Shown here: positions 60,738 to 64,000 of the stretch, in pieces
How positions within the stretch are numbered: position 1 is the first letter of the stretch
Layout: the number at the start of each line of letters is the position of its first letter
Assembly: GCA_029213005.1 (NCBI GenBank)
Contig: JARGPI010000001.1
Coordinates: 307,356 to 371,355, forward strand
From: Verrucomicrobiales bacterium
GTDB lineage: Bacteria; Verrucomicrobiota; Verrucomicrobiia; Verrucomicrobiales; DEV007
Direction of reading: 5' to 3'
Length of the DNA stretch: 64,000 bases
Position numbers and translations under genes: made by a program
The notes under the pieces: model-generated
Databases searched by the model: none
What the model saw: the letters and a program-made list of their open reading frames with translations, nothing else
What the model was told of the DNA's origin: nothing

Positions 60738-63700
60738 TCAGTCTATAAATAAGAATTCGTTAGTTTGAAGCAGGGCATGCGCCAGCTGTTGCCACTTGGT
60801 TAGCGGTGGAGGCGGCGGCCCTGAAAAATCGGTCTGTGAATCCCAGGCAGTCATCATGCCGGGTTCATCGTATTCGGCCTCACCAACCCGGGAAATTTCT
60901 ATAGTGAGACGGAAGGCATCGGAATTAGGATTAGTCCGGCAGTCCACGGTGAAATCCAGGATCTCTCCTTTCTCCAATTCCAGGTCAGCAAAATTGATGT
61001 TCTTCGTCTCGTTAAAGACGTGAGTGTTCCGCAGAAGGCCCTGCCTGGAAGAGAAGAGCCGCCCCCGAATGCCATCTCCTGCGTCCCGGCTGTGAAGTAG
61101 CTCTGCCCGGATCTTAAATTTGCCGGAATACGGCGCAATCCATCTCCGGATCGATGCCATACTGGAGTCATACCCGGGATGCCCGCTATTGGCTGACAGA
61201 TCAAGATGCCGCATTTTGGGATGAGGGTATGCGACGCTGAACTGGTAGGCTTCCCGCTTTTTACTATAGTAGGGAAACTCCGTAAATCTCTCTTCCGGAG
61301 GTGTATCAGTTTCCGAACTGCCGTAGCCATATTTCCAACCGCTGGCATCAACAATTTCAGTTCCGTCGGTCGCCTGACCGAGAAAGCCCGACGCCAGTCT
61401 CAATTCCTCCGCGGTAGCGTCCCGCTGAAACACCCGCTGGTATAAGTTATTGATTCTACCCCGTCGAACTTTTTCATCGTCGGTTTCGGAAATGGCACCA
61501 GTGAGATGTCGCGCGTGAATAATCGCAAACGCATCGTTCATTCCATAGAGTGCCTGCTGAGGCACCATCGTCTGAGGGCGCTGGGGCGCGGATTGCGCGG
61601 GGGACGGGAAGTCAAAGGTTGCAAACAGGTTGTCCAGATTGACCCGGTCGATCAGGGCGTACACCGTTCGCCGGGGCGAATATGGTGGTGCGGTAATTTC
61701 GATGGCACGACCTCCCATAGCCGGATCGAGAGTTCCGGCCGCAGCAAGTATAGAATCCCGCATCGACTCAAAATCGAGGCGCCGAATGTTAGCGCGCCAC
61801 AGGAGGGTATTTTCTATATCAGTCGTTTCGCCGTCTTTTCGCGTGGCACTGGACTGGCGATAGGTATTGGAAAGCACCATTCGGCGAATCATTGACTTAA
61901 TCGACCAGCCCTCTTCCACAAATTGACTGGCAAGCCAATCCATCATCGCAGGATGACTGGGGGGCTCGCTTTGCAATCCCATATCGCCGGGAGTGATCAT
62001 CAAAGGTTGTCCAAACAAATGCATCCAGGTCCGGTTTACCGCAGCTCTTGTGGTGAATTGGTTATCAGAACTGGCTACCGATTCAGCGAGACCTCCCCGC
62101 CCCGAGTTTTCGTCGGGAAATTCAGCCGCACCGAAAATGGTCAGCCAGCGGCGAGGCACACTGTCACCCCGGTCGGTGCGCAGCCCGCGATTGTAAATTC
62201 TTGGCTTTACCGGTGCGGCGGCTTCTTTAACGATCATTGCCCGTGGCGGAGCAGCCGGATGTTCTGAATCGAGATCCCGAATCACATTATCCAGCTTGGC
62301 AATCGCGGTACGGCCTTTGCCGGAAACCTGACTGGCCGCCAGCGCCTGGTTCGGGGTGATTGCGAAGATACCGCCGGGAGCTTCGTAGATTTGCAACACC
62401 TTCTTTTCATCGGCGTTCAGGTCTGACGCCTTTTTGGCCAGTACCTCACGGAAAATCTCGCCATATCGCTCACTCAACATTTTCGCATTAGTGATTGCCG
62501 GTTCACGTTTTAACGCCGCAGTGACCACCGGATTCACTTTATCTGATTCCTGAGGATCGCTGACATACTCACGGAACGCTTTCTTAAAAGCTCCGTCTTT
62601 CGTCTTGATCAAGAGATGAAACGGTCGCCAGAACGGGTGTTTGGCAAATGACTTTTCAATACCAATTCTTTCAATTTTCTTTCCGATCGGCGTCAGGGCC
62701 GTCTCTTTAAATTTGTTCCCACTTATCAATTTCTGGACCGTTGCCTTACGGGTCACACTCATCTCATAGATAGCGCCCATATATTCGACAGGGCGTTTCC
62801 GGAACTCAGTGGTCCCTTCATTGGCCAGCGAACGCTTGTAGTCATCCCGCGCCTTGATGGCCCCCGTTACTTTCTTTTCATAGTCGGCGATTTCTTTGTC
62901 GGTCGCTTGTGCCGTTCCGATCTTCGGATAGGTATCAATATCTTCACTGCTGCGGAACACACCGTGTAGGGCATAATAATCGGAGGTGGGAATCGGATCA
63001 TATTTGTGATCATGACAACGGGCGCAGGCAACGGTCAGGCCCATCACCCCGCGGGTCACAGCATCGATACGGTCGTTCGCGATTTCATCGACGTTGTTGC
63101 GAAAACGGGAGCCAACCGTAAGAAAACCGAGCGCAGCGAGGCTGGGATCATCGGATTGCTCGGTATAAAAATCCGCAGCAATTTGCTTCCGGAGAAATTC
63201 ATCATAGGGCATATCGTTGTTCAATGCGGCAATGACCCAATCACGATAAGTGTAGGCGAAAGGATATCTCGAATCACGCCCCGCTGCCTGCCACTCCCGG
63301 GTATCAGCATACCGTGCGATGTCCAACCAATACCGCCCCCAACGTTCTCCAAAGTGAGGCGACGCCAGCAATCGGTCGACCTGCTCTTCGTAGGCGTTGT
63401 TCGACTCGTTTTCCAGAAAGTCAGAGACTTCCTCCGGAGTTGGCGGCAAACCGGTCAGATCATAACTGAGGCGACGGAGCAGCGTCCGGCGATCCGCTTC
63501 GGGATTCATCTTTAAACCTTTTTCTTCCAATTTTTGGCCGACAAAACGATCGATCGGATGATCTCCGAACTGTGTGCTTTCTGGAAGCTCGGGTTTCACG
63601 ACCGGTTGAAACGACCAGTGAGTTTTTGCCTTTTCGAGCAGATAGTCCTGATCGCCGAGACGGGAAAATTCGGTGTCCTTAAGCGCCTTCTTCGGTCCCG

Positions 63701-64000
63701 GCGCCCCCATTTGAATCCAGCGATTCAACACGTTGATTTTGCCCTCGGGAAGTTTTTCCTTTGGCATCGCGTAGTCTTCATCCTCATGACTGATCGCCAG
63801 CGAGAGCAGGCTCTCTTCAATATTCCCCGGAATCACAGCCGGGCCGCTGGTGCCGCCCTCCAACCAACCACTGGGACGGTCAAGAAGAAGGTCCCCTTTT
63901 TGTTTGCCCGCTTTTTCAGAATGACACTCGTAACAGTGTTCCACCAGAATAGGCCGGACCCGGTTTTCAAAAAATGCCGCCCCGGCGGGATTGGGCTCCT
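60738..64000 (-). CDS. PSD1/planctomycete cytochrome c domain protein (partial, runs off the window)
   Basis: At least 1087 residues, truncated at its N-terminus by the window edge. The frame continues past the GTG at 63944, reading EPNPAGAAFFENRVRPILVE to the edge, which is the usual lead-in to a PSCyt1 domain. CYECHSEKAGKQKGDLLLD is the first CxxCH site. DUF1549 includes RLSYDLTGLPPTPEEVSDFL and ACARCHDHKYDPIPTSDYY (second CxxCH). DUF1553 includes RAAVNRTWMHLFGQPLM and RPQTMVPQQALYGMND. A long insert (about 370-560) and a C-terminal beta-rich region distinguish it from the 23829 copy. Pairs with DUF1501. Confidence 0.92.
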   Translation of the reverse strand, partial: EPNPAGAAFFENRVRPILVEHCYECHSEKAGKQKGDLLLDRPSGWLEGGTSGPAVIPGNIEESLLSLAISHEDEDYAMPKEKLPEGKINVLNRWIQMGAPGPKKALKDTEFSRLGDQDYLLEKAKTHWSFQPVVKPELPESTQFGDHPIDRFVGQKLEEKGLKMNPEADRRTLLRRLSYDLTGLPPTPEEVSDFLENESNNAYEEQVDRLLASPHFGERWGRYWLDIARYADTREWQAAGRDSRYPFAYTYRDWVIAALNNDMPYDEFLRKQIAADFYTEQSDDPSLAALGFLTVGSRFRNNVDEIANDRIDAVTRGVMGLTVACARCHDHKYDPIPTSDYYALHGVFRSSEDIDTYPKIGTAQATDKEIADYEKKVTGAIKARDDYKRSLANEGTTEFRKRPVEYMGAIYEMSVTRKATVQKLISGNKFKETALTPIGKKIERIGIEKSFAKHPFWRPFHLLIKTKDGAFKKAFREYVSDPQESDKVNPVVTAALKREPAITNAKMLSERYGEIFREVLAKKASDLNADEKKVLQIYEAPGGIFAITPNQALAASQVSGKGRTAIAKLDNVIRDLDSEHPAAPPRAMIVKEAAAPVKPRIYNRGLRTDRGDSVPRRWLTIFGAAEFPDENSGRGGLAESVASSDNQFTTRAAVNRTWMHLFGQPLMITPGDMGLQSEPPSHPAMMDWLASQFVEEGWSIKSMIRRMVLSNTYRQSSATRKDGETTDIENTLLWRANIRRLDFESMRDSILAAAGTLDPAMGGRAIEITAPPYSPRRTVYALIDRVNLDNLFATFDFPSPAQSAPQRPQTMVPQQALYGMNDAFAIIHARHLTGAISETDDEKVRRGRINNLYQRVFQRDATAEELRLASGFLGQATDGTEIVDASGWKYGYGSSETDTPPEERFTEFPYYSKKREAYQFSVAYPHPKMRHLDLSANSGHPGYDSSMASIRRWIAPYSGKFKIRAELLHSRDAGDGIRGRLFSSRQGLLRNTHVFNETKNINFADLELEKGEILDFTVDCRTNPNSDAFRLTIEISRVGEAEYDEPGMMTAWDSQTDFSGPPPPPLTKWQQLAHALLQTNEFLFID

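Noticed and set aside
1..64000. CRISPR arrays, insertion sequences, prophage, defence islands
   Set aside because: No regularly spaced repeat array, transposase, integrase, phage structural gene or cas gene was found on either strand.

Overview
This 64 kb chromosomal window most likely comes from a member of the Verrucomicrobiota (Planctomycetota is the main alternative). The evidence is two secretion/catabolism modules pairing a cytochrome-c-like PSCyt1/DUF1549/DUF1553 (PSD1) protein with a Tat-exported DUF1501 protein, two formylglycine-type sulfatases, a TIGR03000-like small secreted protein, a DUF2760/Hsp70 pair, and a three-subunit SdhCAB complex. Base composition is moderately GC-rich. 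Genes are mostly solitary or in short operons on alternating strands. I see no phage, insertion sequence, integrase or CRISPR array.

Left third (1-30 kb). It opens with metabolic and envelope genes: FAH-family hydrolase, aspartate kinase, a small secreted protein broken by an in-frame TGA, an Amidase_3 murein hydrolase, 5-formyl-THF cyclo-ligase, DUF2760-Hsp70 and a methyltransferase. Next come large exported proteins: an HtrA-like/LamG-like/SirB1 fusion, an FG-GAP protein and a secreted caspase homologue. The sdhC-sdhA-sdhB operon follows, then a stand-alone M41-like peptidase, a VIT-VWA/VWA pair, the first PSD1-PIN-DUF1501 operon, RNase P RNA, and SYLF and thioredoxin-like proteins.

Middle (30-43.5 kb). 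A type-II NADH dehydrogenase homologue is fused to cyclic-nucleotide and CBS domains. A DUF3365 haem protein and a sulfatase follow. Then comes a compact metal-acquisition block: ZnuA-like binding protein, TonB-dependent receptor and divergent DUF4198 protein. This block is bounded on both sides by directly oriented copies of a roughly 100 bp hairpin repeat. An AT-rich orphan membrane gene, tRNA-Thr(CGT), an ABC-F ATPase, pdxA and a BamE-like small protein interrupted by a second in-frame TGA complete the section.

Right third (43.5-64 kb). A second aspartate kinase sits behind bioD. The argB-argD-argF operon leads into a GYF-domain membrane protein. Beyond it are an SGNH hydrolase, a second sulfatase, a glutaredoxin-MauE-like fusion, a cytochrome P450, a rhodanese, a Kv-type potassium channel with a zinc ribbon, a cell-wall group (SPOR-like glycine-rich protein, membrane protein, Amidase_2) and a second DUF1501/PSD1 module running off the right edge.

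Two kinds of structure are not explained by genes. One is a dispersed palindrome, GACTGTAC-AGG-GTACAGTC, seen at four loci; at three of them it is duplicated with a constant 22 bp period. The other is the long hairpin repeat bracketing the metal block. Start codons were moved downstream of the longest open frame wherever a signal peptide, neighbour overlap or ATG made that more credible.
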